Shown here: piece by piece, positions 8,387 through 14,831 of the stretch
How positions within the stretch are numbered: the stretch's first letter is position 1
Layout of the letters: each line of letters starts with the position of its first letter
From: Faecalitalea sp. UBA4312
GTDB taxonomy: Bacteria; Bacillota_I; Bacilli_A; Erysipelotrichales; Erysipelotrichaceae
DNA length: 28,038 nucleotides
Assembly (NCBI GenBank): GCA_002394635.1
Contig: DGUK01000034.1
Coordinates: 1 to 28,038, forward strand
Direction: 5' to 3'
Notes under the pieces: generated by a model
Databases searched by the model: none
Told to the model about the DNA's origin: nothing
Seen by the model: the letters and a program-made list of their open reading frames with translations, nothing else
Program-made: the position numbers and the translations under genes

Positions 8387-8415
8387 ACTTTATATGAACT
8401 TTTTAATAAAGTCAA
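8387..8415 (-). promoter_or_regulatory. FemAB promoter with two TGAACTT direct repeats
   Basis: On the minus strand TTGACT (8410-8415) is followed by 17 bases and TAAAGT (8387-8392). Two direct copies of TGAACTT (8384-8390 and 8395-8401, plus-strand reading), 11 bp apart, lie over the -10 and spacer. One-turn spacing is typical of binding by a dimeric regulator. Confidence 0.5.
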
Positions 8416-8423
8416 TGATTCCT

Positions 8424-8450
8424 TTAAAAAAAGAACGAATTCTCGTTCTT
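8424..8450 (-). terminator. Terminator of the acyltransferase gene
   Basis: AAGAACGA (8431-8438) and TCGTTCTT (8443-8450) form an 8-bp stem with a 4-base loop. On the minus strand it runs into seven T residues. It begins one base after the acyltransferase stop codon. Confidence 0.8.
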
Positions 8451-8451
8451 G

Positions 8452-9441
8452 TCAGGAAATCAGATAAAACGCTTTTAATACAGTATGAAACAACCGGTCA
8501 ACGGGTTTTCTTGATAAAAGATAAGTCAAAGCCAGGGCTGCTACAAGAAAAACCAGAAGGATGCCAAGCGAAGAAGCCGGCAGATAGGCGTACATGCCTG
8601 TCAGGCTGAGGACATCCCGAATGATCCGGTGCAGGATATATACCGGTAATGTGTTTTCTCCAATAGAAGAAATCGGCAGCTTTCTTTGCGGGATCAAGGA
8701 CATGATACCGGCTGAAAGAATGACGGCATTCATCATCAGGATCAGTCGGATCAGGGCTCCTTCCTGATAATCATTTCCTAAAATATAATAAGAAACATTT
8801 CCATAGATCAAACGAAGTTCGTGACGGAAATCACCGGCCATATGGAATAGCAGAAACGTACTGATAATAAACAGAACTAAGTGGACCAGCCGTACATCTT
8901 TGCGACATAAAAAAGCAATATGCTCTTTTTTACAATGATAACCAAACAGGAAATAAGGCCAGAAGACAATGGCTCGGGAAATGCATAGTGTATCACCGAT
9001 CCATCCGGTATAACCGGCGGCCAGAGATAGAAAGACAGATAGAATCATGCCTTTTTTAATGCCGATACGATTGACCAGAGGAATCAGAAGATACCAGTAG
9101 ATCAGGCATAATAAATACCAGGGGGCTCCACTTTGGTCCCAATAAGCAGAAATATCAAATGCGTTGCCATCCAGAAACATATAGTTAAGTTGGATCCCGG
9201 TCACAAAGAGAATATACAAACCGATAAAGAGGCGGATCTTATCCCATCGGAAATGTCCTCTTCTGTACACACCTTTGGAAAAATAACCAGATACAAAGAT
9301 GAACAACGGCATATGGAAACTGTAGATCCATCGTTTCAGAATACATAAAGGACCCGTTTCGATTGGTAATAGGAAATGTCCCAGAATAACCAGAAATATC
9401 AGAACGGCTTTCAGGTTATCGAAATAATAATCTCGTTTCAT
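8452..9441 (-). CDS. Acyltransferase-3 family membrane protein
   Basis: The 329-residue product is a ten-helix acyltransferase-3 (OafA/WecH-like) protein: the RDYYFDNLKAVLIFLVILGH start carries the conserved histidine in the first helix, and FHMPLFIFVSGYF follows near residue 50. Members O-acylate wall, capsule or lipid glycans from the membrane. The ATG at 9441 is chosen because a near-consensus promoter (TTGACG, 17 bases, TATATT at 9455-9483) lies immediately upstream. An in-frame ATG at 9504 would place the promoter inside the gene and adds residues the family lacks. The predicted 5' untranslated leader is only about 7 bases and has no ribosome site. The gene stands alone between a divergent lipoprotein and the FemAB gene. 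Confidence 0.85.
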   Translation of the reverse strand: MKRDYYFDNLKAVLIFLVILGHFLLPIETGPLCILKRWIYSFHMPLFIFVSGYFSKGVYRRGHFRWDKIRLFIGLYILFVTGIQLNYMFLDGNAFDISAYWDQSGAPWYLLCLIYWYLLIPLVNRIGIKKGMILSVFLSLAAGYTGWIGDTLCISRAIVFWPYFLFGYHCKKEHIAFLCRKDVRLVHLVLFIISTFLLFHMAGDFRHELRLIYGNVSYYILGNDYQEGALIRLILMMNAVILSAGIMSLIPQRKLPISSIGENTLPVYILHRIIRDVLSLTGMYAYLPASSLGILLVFLVAALALTYLLSRKPVDRLFHTVLKAFYLIS

Positions 9442-9454
9442 ATTAACGTTGTCA

Positions 9455-9483
9455 AATATATCGTATTTTTCACAAATCGTCAA
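9455..9483 (-). promoter_or_regulatory. Strong sigma-A promoter, acyltransferase gene
   Basis: Minus-strand TTGACG (9478-9483), 17-base spacer, TATATT (9455-9460). The -10 box ends 13 bases before the ATG at 9441, so the message should be nearly leaderless. Confidence 0.65.
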
Positions 9484-9535
9484 GCTATATTGGAAATAAA
9501 CCATTTAGGGGACAAAGAGGCAAGAGGTTTCTTTA

Positions 9536-9541
9536 TATAAT
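9536..9541 (+). promoter_or_regulatory. Candidate -10 box, Ig-like lipoprotein gene
   Basis: A perfect TATAAT lies 21 bases before the lipoprotein ATG. No convincing -35 box is seen 16-18 bases upstream, so this is only a partial promoter call. Confidence 0.4.
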
Positions 9542-9562
9542 AGAAACGGGGTAAAAGATACG

Positions 9563-10348
9563 ATGAAAAAGACAATGCGAACAGGGATGATCCTGCTTTG
9601 TATGATCGGTTGTACACAGCCATCCAAACCGGAAGAAAAGATTACCATTCCGGAACTGAAGAAGGATACGTTCATCATTGAATACGGACAACCGATGCGT
9701 TTAGACAAACAAGATGTGCTGGATACGACCGAACAGGAGATCTTGGATACTGTAAAGGTGGATCTGTCCTCTGTTAAAAACGAAAAAGATAAAAAGTATC
9801 CGGCCGTAGGGAAATACAAGGTAAAAATATCCTTTGAAATAGCCGATAAAAAACATGAAAGAGAAGTTAAGGTGGAAGTAAAAGATACAGAAGCCCCACA
9901 GTTTACCAAAAGTAAGAAGAGGGTGGAGATCGACCAGGATGATACAGCCTATGATTTTAATAAGGATTTTAAAATACGGGATCTTTCTGATCATACAATA
10001 AGCTTTGAAACCGATGAGGTGAAATTCAAGATCCCGGGGGAATATGAAGCCAGAGCTGTTGCGCAGGATCGATATGGCAATAAAAAAACCAAAACGTTTA
10101 CTGTTGTGATCAAAAACACCTTGCGTGTGTCCAGCGAAACAGAGGCGTATCCCTCGTATAGTATCGAACCATATACAGGGTCCGGCCCGGCTTCTTCTTC
10201 GTATGAATACGATGAAAGTCTGGGATTGTATAAAGATCCGGATACCGGAATCTACTACGATTACCACCCCGACAGTGGGGAATACTATGAATATGATGTG
10301 GATTCCATGTATCAGTCCAGTGAAAGTGTAGAAGAGTATACAGAATAG
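9563..10348 (+). CDS. Lipoprotein with Ig-like domains and an aromatic repeat tail
   Basis: The 261-residue protein begins with a lipoprotein signal (MKKTMRTGMILLCMIGC, Cys17 lipidated). Two beta-rich Ig/DUF5011-like segments follow at about residues 30-110 and 112-188; the second begins with the familiar DTEAPQF entry and ends with DRYGNKKTKTFTVVI. The last 70 residues are Ser/Tyr/Asp-rich, containing YKDPDTGIYYDY then HPDSGEYYEYD, an octapeptide-like aromatic repeat. It should be anchored on the outer face of the membrane, facing the wall. GGGGT lies 11 bases before the ATG. It is followed by a strong terminator and then by an LCP wall-ligase gene, so a cell-surface role is likely, but no enzymatic motif is visible. 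Confidence 0.8.
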   Translation: MKKTMRTGMILLCMIGCTQPSKPEEKITIPELKKDTFIIEYGQPMRLDKQDVLDTTEQEILDTVKVDLSSVKNEKDKKYPAVGKYKVKISFEIADKKHEREVKVEVKDTEAPQFTKSKKRVEIDQDDTAYDFNKDFKIRDLSDHTISFETDEVKFKIPGEYEARAVAQDRYGNKKTKTFTVVIKNTLRVSSETEAYPSYSIEPYTGSGPASSSYEYDESLGLYKDPDTGIYYDYHPDSGEYYEYDVDSMYQSSESVEEYTE

Positions 10349-10350
10349 TG

Positions 10351-10375
10351 ACACGTAAATTTACGTGTTTTTTTT
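10351..10375 (+). terminator. Terminator of the Ig-like lipoprotein gene
   Basis: A perfect 18-bp palindrome, ACACGTAAA/TTTACGTGT, is followed by a run of eight T including the last stem base. It starts two bases after the stop codon. Confidence 0.85.
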
Positions 10376-10402
10376 GATTCTGTTTCAAAGAATGAGTACA
10401 AT
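10374..10402 (+). promoter_or_regulatory. Promoter of the LCP gene
   Basis: TTGATT (10374-10379), 17 bases, TACAAT (10397-10402), directly overlapping the tail of the preceding terminator. It predicts transcription from about 10409, downstream of all earlier in-frame ATGs. Confidence 0.65.
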
Positions 10403-10424
10403 GAAATCGATTGAGGAAAGATAC

Positions 10425-11894
10425 ATGATGAAACTGAAGAAACTGCTGAAAAAACCAACTCTTTATTTAGAGATACTGGCCGCTGCTGCGGTAATACGAC
10501 TGATTGCGGAATGTTTCCGCTTTCGGATCCTGCCTGATGGATTATTCATTCCGTTGGTATTGATCTTATTGATCTTATGGGGCATTTCCTTTGTGCTGAT
10601 CTTTAAAAGAAAGAAAAGGGAAAAGATCATTGCCTCCATACTTTGTGTGGGATTGACCATCATTGGATTCGGTGGCTCATATTATCTCCATACTGCCAAC
10701 GGCTTTTTAGATGCGATCACTGACCATCATAATATGGAGAAACGAACGGTCAGCGTATATGCGCTAAATACAACCGGGTATAAAGGACAAAAGGATATTG
10801 ATGGATTATCTATCGCTGTTTCTAAAACCAATGCGCGTACGTATGTTAATGAAGCATTGGAAAACTTAAAGAACAAAGGAGTCCAATTTGAAGTGAAGGA
10901 ATATGATTCCACCATTGAAATGGTTCATAACTTCCGTGGACAGGCTGTGGATCTGATGATGATCGATCAGTCATTATTGACAATTATTGAGGATTTTGAA
11001 GACCAGGCAGATATCCTGGATTCAATTCATTCAATCTATGATTATGAATACTATGTGGAATCAGCCAATACGGCAACCAGCGTGGATATTTCCAATGAGC
11101 CTTTCAATGTATTGATTTCCGGCAGTGATTCCCGAGCCGGCATTGACGAAACAGCGAGGAGCGATGTCAATCTGATTATGACCGTCAACCCTAGTACACA
11201 CAGCATTCTTTTGACATCGGTACCAAGAGACTATTATGTGGAAATGGTCTGCGATGCTTCCATGGGGTGTGCCAACGGAAAAAAAGACAAACTGACACAT
11301 ACTGGTCTGCATGGCATCGAAACGACGGAAAAGACGCTCGAAGAAGTATTTGGCATTGAAATCAACTACAATGTCAAGGTCAGCTTTTCGACCCTGACCA
11401 GGCTGGTGGATGTACTCGGGGGTATCACGGTAGATAACCCGAATGAATTCGAAGCTGGAGGCAATACTTTTGAAAAAGGAAATATCACGTTAAACGGAGA
11501 GCAGGCATTGTCTTATGTACGTGAGCGTTACTCCTTTGCCACCGGCGATCGTGAGCGGGGACGGAACCAGATGCGGGTACTTTCTGCCATCATCGATAAG
11601 ATAGCCAGTCCGTCGGTATTGGGAAATTATGTGGATATTATGAATACGATGAAAGATTCGTTCCAGACCAACATGCCGATTGAAGATATTCGTACCCTGG
11701 CAAGGGAACAACTGCAATATGGAAAACGCTGGCAGATCTATCGGAACAGTGTGGATGGAACCGGATCAACGGAGTTCTGTTATGAACTGGGAAATGAAGC
11801 TTCGGTACTGATTCCGGATGAAGAAACCATTTCCAAAGCTAAGTTAAATGTGGAAGCTGTCACCATGGGGGAACCGGCACCATATTCCTATTAA
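10425..11894 (+). CDS. LytR-CpsA-Psr (LCP) family wall-polymer ligase
   Basis: The 489-residue protein has a basic N-terminus, three membrane helices within residues 15-88, an accessory segment, and an extracellular LCP domain from about 226 to 390. Signatures are NVLISGSDSRAG, SDVNLIMTVNP, SVPRDYYV with the key arginine, LGGITVDNP and ALSYVRERYSF..GDRERGRNQ. LCP enzymes transfer teichoic acids or capsule polymers from lipid carriers to peptidoglycan. I chose ATG 10425 because GAGGAAAG precedes it and the promoter lies at 10374-10402; longer in-frame starts would lie upstream of the transcript. A neat hairpin follows the stop, so it is monocistronic. The polymer attached is unknown. Confidence 0.9.
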   Translation: MMKLKKLLKKPTLYLEILAAAAVIRLIAECFRFRILPDGLFIPLVLILLILWGISFVLIFKRKKREKIIASILCVGLTIIGFGGSYYLHTANGFLDAITDHHNMEKRTVSVYALNTTGYKGQKDIDGLSIAVSKTNARTYVNEALENLKNKGVQFEVKEYDSTIEMVHNFRGQAVDLMMIDQSLLTIIEDFEDQADILDSIHSIYDYEYYVESANTATSVDISNEPFNVLISGSDSRAGIDETARSDVNLIMTVNPSTHSILLTSVPRDYYVEMVCDASMGCANGKKDKLTHTGLHGIETTEKTLEEVFGIEINYNVKVSFSTLTRLVDVLGGITVDNPNEFEAGGNTFEKGNITLNGEQALSYVRERYSFATGDRERGRNQMRVLSAIIDKIASPSVLGNYVDIMNTMKDSFQTNMPIEDIRTLAREQLQYGKRWQIYRNSVDGTGSTEFCYELGNEASVLIPDEETISKAKLNVEAVTMGEPAPYSY

Positions 11895-11897
11895 TGA

Positions 11898-11924
11898 GAT
11901 GCACCTGAGCCAGGTGCATCTTTC
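11898..11924 (+). terminator. Terminator of the LCP gene
   Basis: GATGCACCTG (11898-11907) pairs perfectly with CAGGTGCATC (11911-11920) around AGC, then TTT. Confidence 0.75.
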
Positions 11925-11975
11925 CATATTTATAACCAAAAAAGACAGATTCCTTTTCTTTTTGGGATAGTATTC

Positions 11976-11981
11976 TATAAT
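11976..11981 (+). promoter_or_regulatory. Candidate -10 box before the leader-peptide segment
   Basis: A perfect TATAAT in otherwise intergenic DNA, 56 bases before the mini-ORF at 12038. The -35 region (TTTTCT-like) is poor. An AG-rich untranslated stretch follows. Confidence 0.4.
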
Positions 11982-12037
11982 AAAGCTAAGAAAAAGAAAG
12001 AGAAGGGATTTGAAAAACAAAATAGAAAAGGAGATAA

Positions 12038-12058
12038 ATGATGGAACCTAAAACATAA
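12038..12058 (+). CDS. Possible 6-residue leader peptide (MMEPKT)
   Basis: ATG ATG GAA CCT AAA ACA TAA is preceded by AAAAGGAGAT at ideal spacing, one of the best ribosome sites in the window. Three bases after its stop a 14-bp hairpin begins. The arrangement resembles a leader peptide with an attenuator, or the start of a gene lost to deletion. No run of a single amino acid is present that would name a regulated pathway. Confidence 0.35.
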   Translation: MMEPKT

Positions 12059-12060
12059 GG

Positions 12061-12092
12061 GCCCGTTGAATTATGAGAATAATTTAGCGGGC
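12061..12092 (+). other. 14-bp hairpin after the mini-ORF
   Basis: GCCCGTTGAATTAT (12061-12074) pairs along its whole length with ATAATTTAGCGGGC (12079-12092), two G-U pairs, loop GAGA (a GNRA-type tetraloop). It is followed by ATTTCATTTG, too poor in T for a strong terminator. Confidence 0.55.
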
Positions 12093-12486
12093 ATTTCATT
12101 TGTCTTCAGCAGAAAGGTACATTGGTAGTGCGAAACGATGGATCGTTTTCATTAAAAAGATCCTGTCGATCCGCTTGCTGCCACAACGATCCGGTCAACG
12201 AACCCATGCGAGGGAATATCAATGTATGGATCCGGCTTCTACGGCACTGCATTGCATCAGGCAAACAGGACAGCGTTTTTAAGGAATCAAAACGTTCGAA
12301 TGTTGAATTAGAGCAGTCAGAAATCAACGTATCCCGGATGATTCGAACAGCCAGGTATTTGCAGAATGAGCACGAAAACAGGGAAATCCTGTCTTTTTTG
12401 TTGGTTTCGGGTGTATTTTTATCGGATTCAGGTAGTATTTGAAAGAATCTTCTTTATGATGAAAGTAAAGAGAGGTATGTAAGAAA
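12093..12486. other. About 390 bp without a convincing gene
   Basis: Open frames exist on both strands (for example 12122-12442 plus, TTG start), but none has a ribosome site, a plausible protein composition or a recognisable motif. It could be a long 5' leader of the gene at 12487, a structured RNA or a decayed gene. Confidence 0.4.
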
Positions 12487-12876
12487 ATGTTAATTTTCGA
12501 CAGCGTGCTATTTGATAAAAAGAATCAGACCATGACCATTCTTAACGGAACACAAGGAGCCTACGCATATGCCGATATTGTTTCCTGCAAAGTGTTGAAT
12601 GAGAATAAGCGGGTCCACGGAAAGGGAGAGCCTTTTTCGGCCACTGTACCACCCGGGCCATTGCCGAGTGGCATGATTTTTGAAAAAGCAGTGTATGTCG
12701 GAGTAAAAGTCACATTAAAAGATGGTCATGTTCTGGGTATCTATACATCATCGAAACCGACCCGTATCAATACGGATGTATATCGGGTTGCCAGAAACGA
12801 AGCCGATCATATCAAAAGAATCATTGACCGCATTATTGAAAAGAACCGTAGAAGGGATCCGTCCTCCGGATCCTGA
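12487..12876 (+). CDS. Small conserved-looking protein of unknown function
   Basis: The 129-residue frame starts at an ATG with AGAGAGG upstream and ends just before a terminator-like inverted repeat. It has no signal peptide or membrane helix. Alternating beta-strand-like segments (MLIFDSVLFD, MTILNG, AYAYADIVSCKVL, AVYVGVKVTLKDGHVLGIYTS) are followed by a charged C-terminal helix (ADHIKRIIDRIIEKNRRR), a pattern seen in PH-like folds; that fold call is inference. A Gly/Pro-rich loop (ATVPPGPLPSG) lies near residue 56. I do not recognise a named family. Codon use resembles the neighbours. Confidence 0.65.
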   Translation: MLIFDSVLFDKKNQTMTILNGTQGAYAYADIVSCKVLNENKRVHGKGEPFSATVPPGPLPSGMIFEKAVYVGVKVTLKDGHVLGIYTSSKPTRINTDVYRVARNEADHIKRIIDRIIEKNRRRDPSSGS

Positions 12877-12880
12877 CGTC

Positions 12881-12930
12881 AACCCACTTACAGAGCCAAG
12901 CCTGCAATTGGAACCGTAAGTGGGTTTTAT
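12881..12930 (+). terminator. Terminator after the unknown protein gene
   Basis: AACCCACTTAC (12881-12891) and GTAAGTGGGTT (12916-12926) pair perfectly, with an inner CCAA/TTGG pairing in the 24-base loop, ending in TTTT. Confidence 0.65.
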
Positions 12931-13053
12931 GATACCTAAATCCTCCAGGAATACAACCAAAATGAATAAAAGACCATCGTATGCATTGTTGGAAAAACAA
13001 ATTCATGGTATGTTTCGGTTGAGATCCAGATGATTTCTTTTCGCACAAAGGAC

Positions 13054-13108
13054 CTGTTTGCAGACATCATCTCTTCACTTTCAAATGTCTCTCAGCTGTT
13101 TGCAGACA
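13054..13108. repeat. Two direct copies of CTGTTTGCAGACA
   Basis: Exact 13-base copies at 13054-13066 and 13096-13108, 42 bp start to start (four helical turns), lie 50-110 bp upstream of the alarmone synthetase. They may be an operator pair. Confidence 0.5.
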
Positions 13109-13160
13109 GGTTGTGCACTGAAAAGAAAACATGTGACGACAGAATTACAGGAATTACTTT

Positions 13161-13868
13161 ATGATAAACAATCATCCCTTTTTAAATCAAGAGACGTGGG
13201 ATGCCAATGATGCAGCCGTATCTCATATTCTAGATCATTTCCATATTCTTTTTGATTCATTTCAAGATAAAATGACACAATATCAATGTGCTGCTCTTGA
13301 AGTGGAAACCAGATTTCGTGTACTTAATATGAGCATTTCCCACAAGCCTGTGGAATCTATCAAGACCCGAATCAAAACACCCGAAAGTATTATTCGCAAA
13401 TTGACCCTTCTAAAACAGCCCGTTCAGCTGGAAACTATGGAAGAATATGTCGACGATATAGCCGGGATCCGGGTCATCTGTTCTTTTATTGATGATATTT
13501 ACCAGTTAAAGAAGCTGCTTCTTAAACAGGATGATATTGATCTTGTTTATGAAAGAGATTATATTCAAACGCCTAAGAAAAGCGGGTACCGAAGCCTTCA
13601 TTTAGTCGTAACGGTACCCATTTTTACGGATAACGGAAAAACAACGATGAAAGTCGAGATCCAGATGCGAACCATTGCGATGGACTGCTGGGCATCTTTG
13701 GAACATAAATTACGGTATAAAAAGAATCTTTCTTCGGAAATGATCGACAATCTGGGAAATAAGCTGGAAAAGTGTGCGATGGACAGCGCTAAGCTGGATT
13801 GGCAGATGCAGTCAATTCGGAATGAGCTGCTTCTTGCGGAAACGAAGAAGGGAGAACTGGAGCCATGA
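13161..13868 (+). CDS. relQ: Small alarmone synthetase (RelQ-like (p)ppGpp synthetase)
   Basis: The 235-residue protein is a single RelA/SpoT synthetase domain without the hydrolase or regulatory domains, so a small alarmone synthetase. It transfers pyrophosphate from ATP to GDP or GTP. Motifs: ESIKTRIKTPESI at residues 65-77, VDDIAGIRVIC at 97-107 with the metal-binding Asp, KKSGYRSLHLVV at 139-150 with the guanine-stacking Tyr143, EIQMRT at 166-171 with the catalytic Glu166, and WASLEHKLRYK at 177-187. The C-terminal helices fit the tetrameric RelQ type. AGGA lies upstream of the ATG. Its stop overlaps the start of the next gene (ATGA), a GT8 glycosyltransferase, so the two are translationally coupled. 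Confidence 0.9.
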   Translation: MINNHPFLNQETWDANDAAVSHILDHFHILFDSFQDKMTQYQCAALEVETRFRVLNMSISHKPVESIKTRIKTPESIIRKLTLLKQPVQLETMEEYVDDIAGIRVICSFIDDIYQLKKLLLKQDDIDLVYERDYIQTPKKSGYRSLHLVVTVPIFTDNGKTTMKVEIQMRTIAMDCWASLEHKLRYKKNLSSEMIDNLGNKLEKCAMDSAKLDWQMQSIRNELLLAETKKGELEP

Positions 13869-14701
13869 TGCATTTGTTGTTTACAGCTGATCAGAATTAT
13901 GCCTTTCATATATTACCGGTTTTACAATCTGTTCGTACGGTACACCCGAATACACCTTTTCATATTCATTTGATCGGGGATGATATCGCAAGGGAAACGA
14001 TCGAAAAAATATGTTTTTTTTGTCAGCATAAAAAGATGTCCTTTTCATCTTATTCGGTGGAAGAACATGTATTTAAGGAAGCTCCTATCAATAAGCATTA
14101 TTCCAAAGCAATGTATTATCGAATGCTGGCTGCCGATATTCTTCCGAAAACGGTGACGAAAGTTCTGTATCTGGATCCGGATGTGCTCGTCATCAATTCA
14201 CTGAAATCATTATGGGAAATAGATATGGAAGGAAATCTCTTTGTGGCCGCCTCGCATACCGGAGAAGAAAGCTTACTGGGAAACATCAATAAGATCCGGC
14301 TGGATACTTCATCTGTTTATTATAATACCGGTATTCTTTTGATGGATCTTCGTCAGATCCGAAAAGAGTTTAATGCAGATGTATTGTTTTCTTTTATTGA
14401 TACTACCGGTCATAAACTGTTGTTACCAGACCAGGACGTATTTAATGCGTTATATGGCAATCGTACGAAGCAGGTTCCGGATGAAATATGGAACTATGAT
14501 CCCAGAAAATACTCACAATACTTATTAAAAAGCGCAGGAGCATATGATGCATACTGGGTCATACAGAATACATCGATCCTGCATTATTGTGGAAAGGAAA
14601 AACCCTGGCATCCTCGATACCGTTATCGGTTTGGAAGCTTGTATCGTCATTATGAACATATGGCGGAACTAGAATTGACCGAACAAGAACCTTATTTATA
14701 A
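13865..14701 (+). CDS. GT8-family glycosyltransferase
   Basis: The 278-residue protein has the GT8 GT-A fold signature: LLFTADQNYAFHILPVLQS at the N-terminus for sugar-nucleotide binding, LYLDPDVLVI at about 101-110 with the DXD metal motif Asp104-Pro-Asp106, and HYCGKEKPWH at about 240-249, the C-terminal metal/phosphate element. GT8 enzymes move glucose or galactose from UDP-sugars onto glycans, often lipopolysaccharide, glycoprotein or wall polymers. The first of two adjacent ATGs overlaps the synthetase stop. A terminator hairpin includes its own stop codon. Acceptor unknown; nearby LCP and adhesin genes are compatible with a surface glycan. Confidence 0.88.
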   Translation: MMHLLFTADQNYAFHILPVLQSVRTVHPNTPFHIHLIGDDIARETIEKICFFCQHKKMSFSSYSVEEHVFKEAPINKHYSKAMYYRMLAADILPKTVTKVLYLDPDVLVINSLKSLWEIDMEGNLFVAASHTGEESLLGNINKIRLDTSSVYYNTGILLMDLRQIRKEFNADVLFSFIDTTGHKLLLPDQDVFNALYGNRTKQVPDEIWNYDPRKYSQYLLKSAGAYDAYWVIQNTSILHYCGKEKPWHPRYRYRFGSLYRHYEHMAELELTEQEPYL

Positions 14702-14713
14702 GGTTCTTTTTAT
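14685..14713 (+). terminator. Terminator of the alarmone synthetase-GT8 unit
   Basis: AAGAACCTTA (14685-14694), loop TTTA, TAAGGTTCTT (14699-14708), then TTT. The stop codon TAA is part of the stem. Confidence 0.8.
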
Positions 14714-14771
14714 ATGGTGATGTGTGTCGGTTTTGGGTGTAACTAAAATGGAAATGGGTATGATTGTGTGG

Positions 14772-14799
14772 TTGAATCGAACAAAATAATAAATATAGA
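14772..14799 (+). promoter_or_regulatory. Candidate promoter of the adhesin gene
   Basis: TTGAAT (14772-14777), 16 bases, TATAGA (14794-14799), about 30 bases upstream of the adhesin start. Confidence 0.35.
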
Positions 14800-14831
14800 A
14801 AGGGTATGTTTATACATATGAGAAAAAGGAT

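Noticed and set aside
9505..10354. Long open frames on the minus strand opposite the Ig-like lipoprotein
   Set aside because: They mirror the codons of the lipoprotein gene, have no ribosome site and show Phe/Ile-rich runs typical of antisense shadows.
12106..12442. Open frames on both strands in the gap after the mini-ORF
   Set aside because: No ribosome site, no motif, Cys/Arg-rich unlikely composition; kept as an unexplained region instead of genes.
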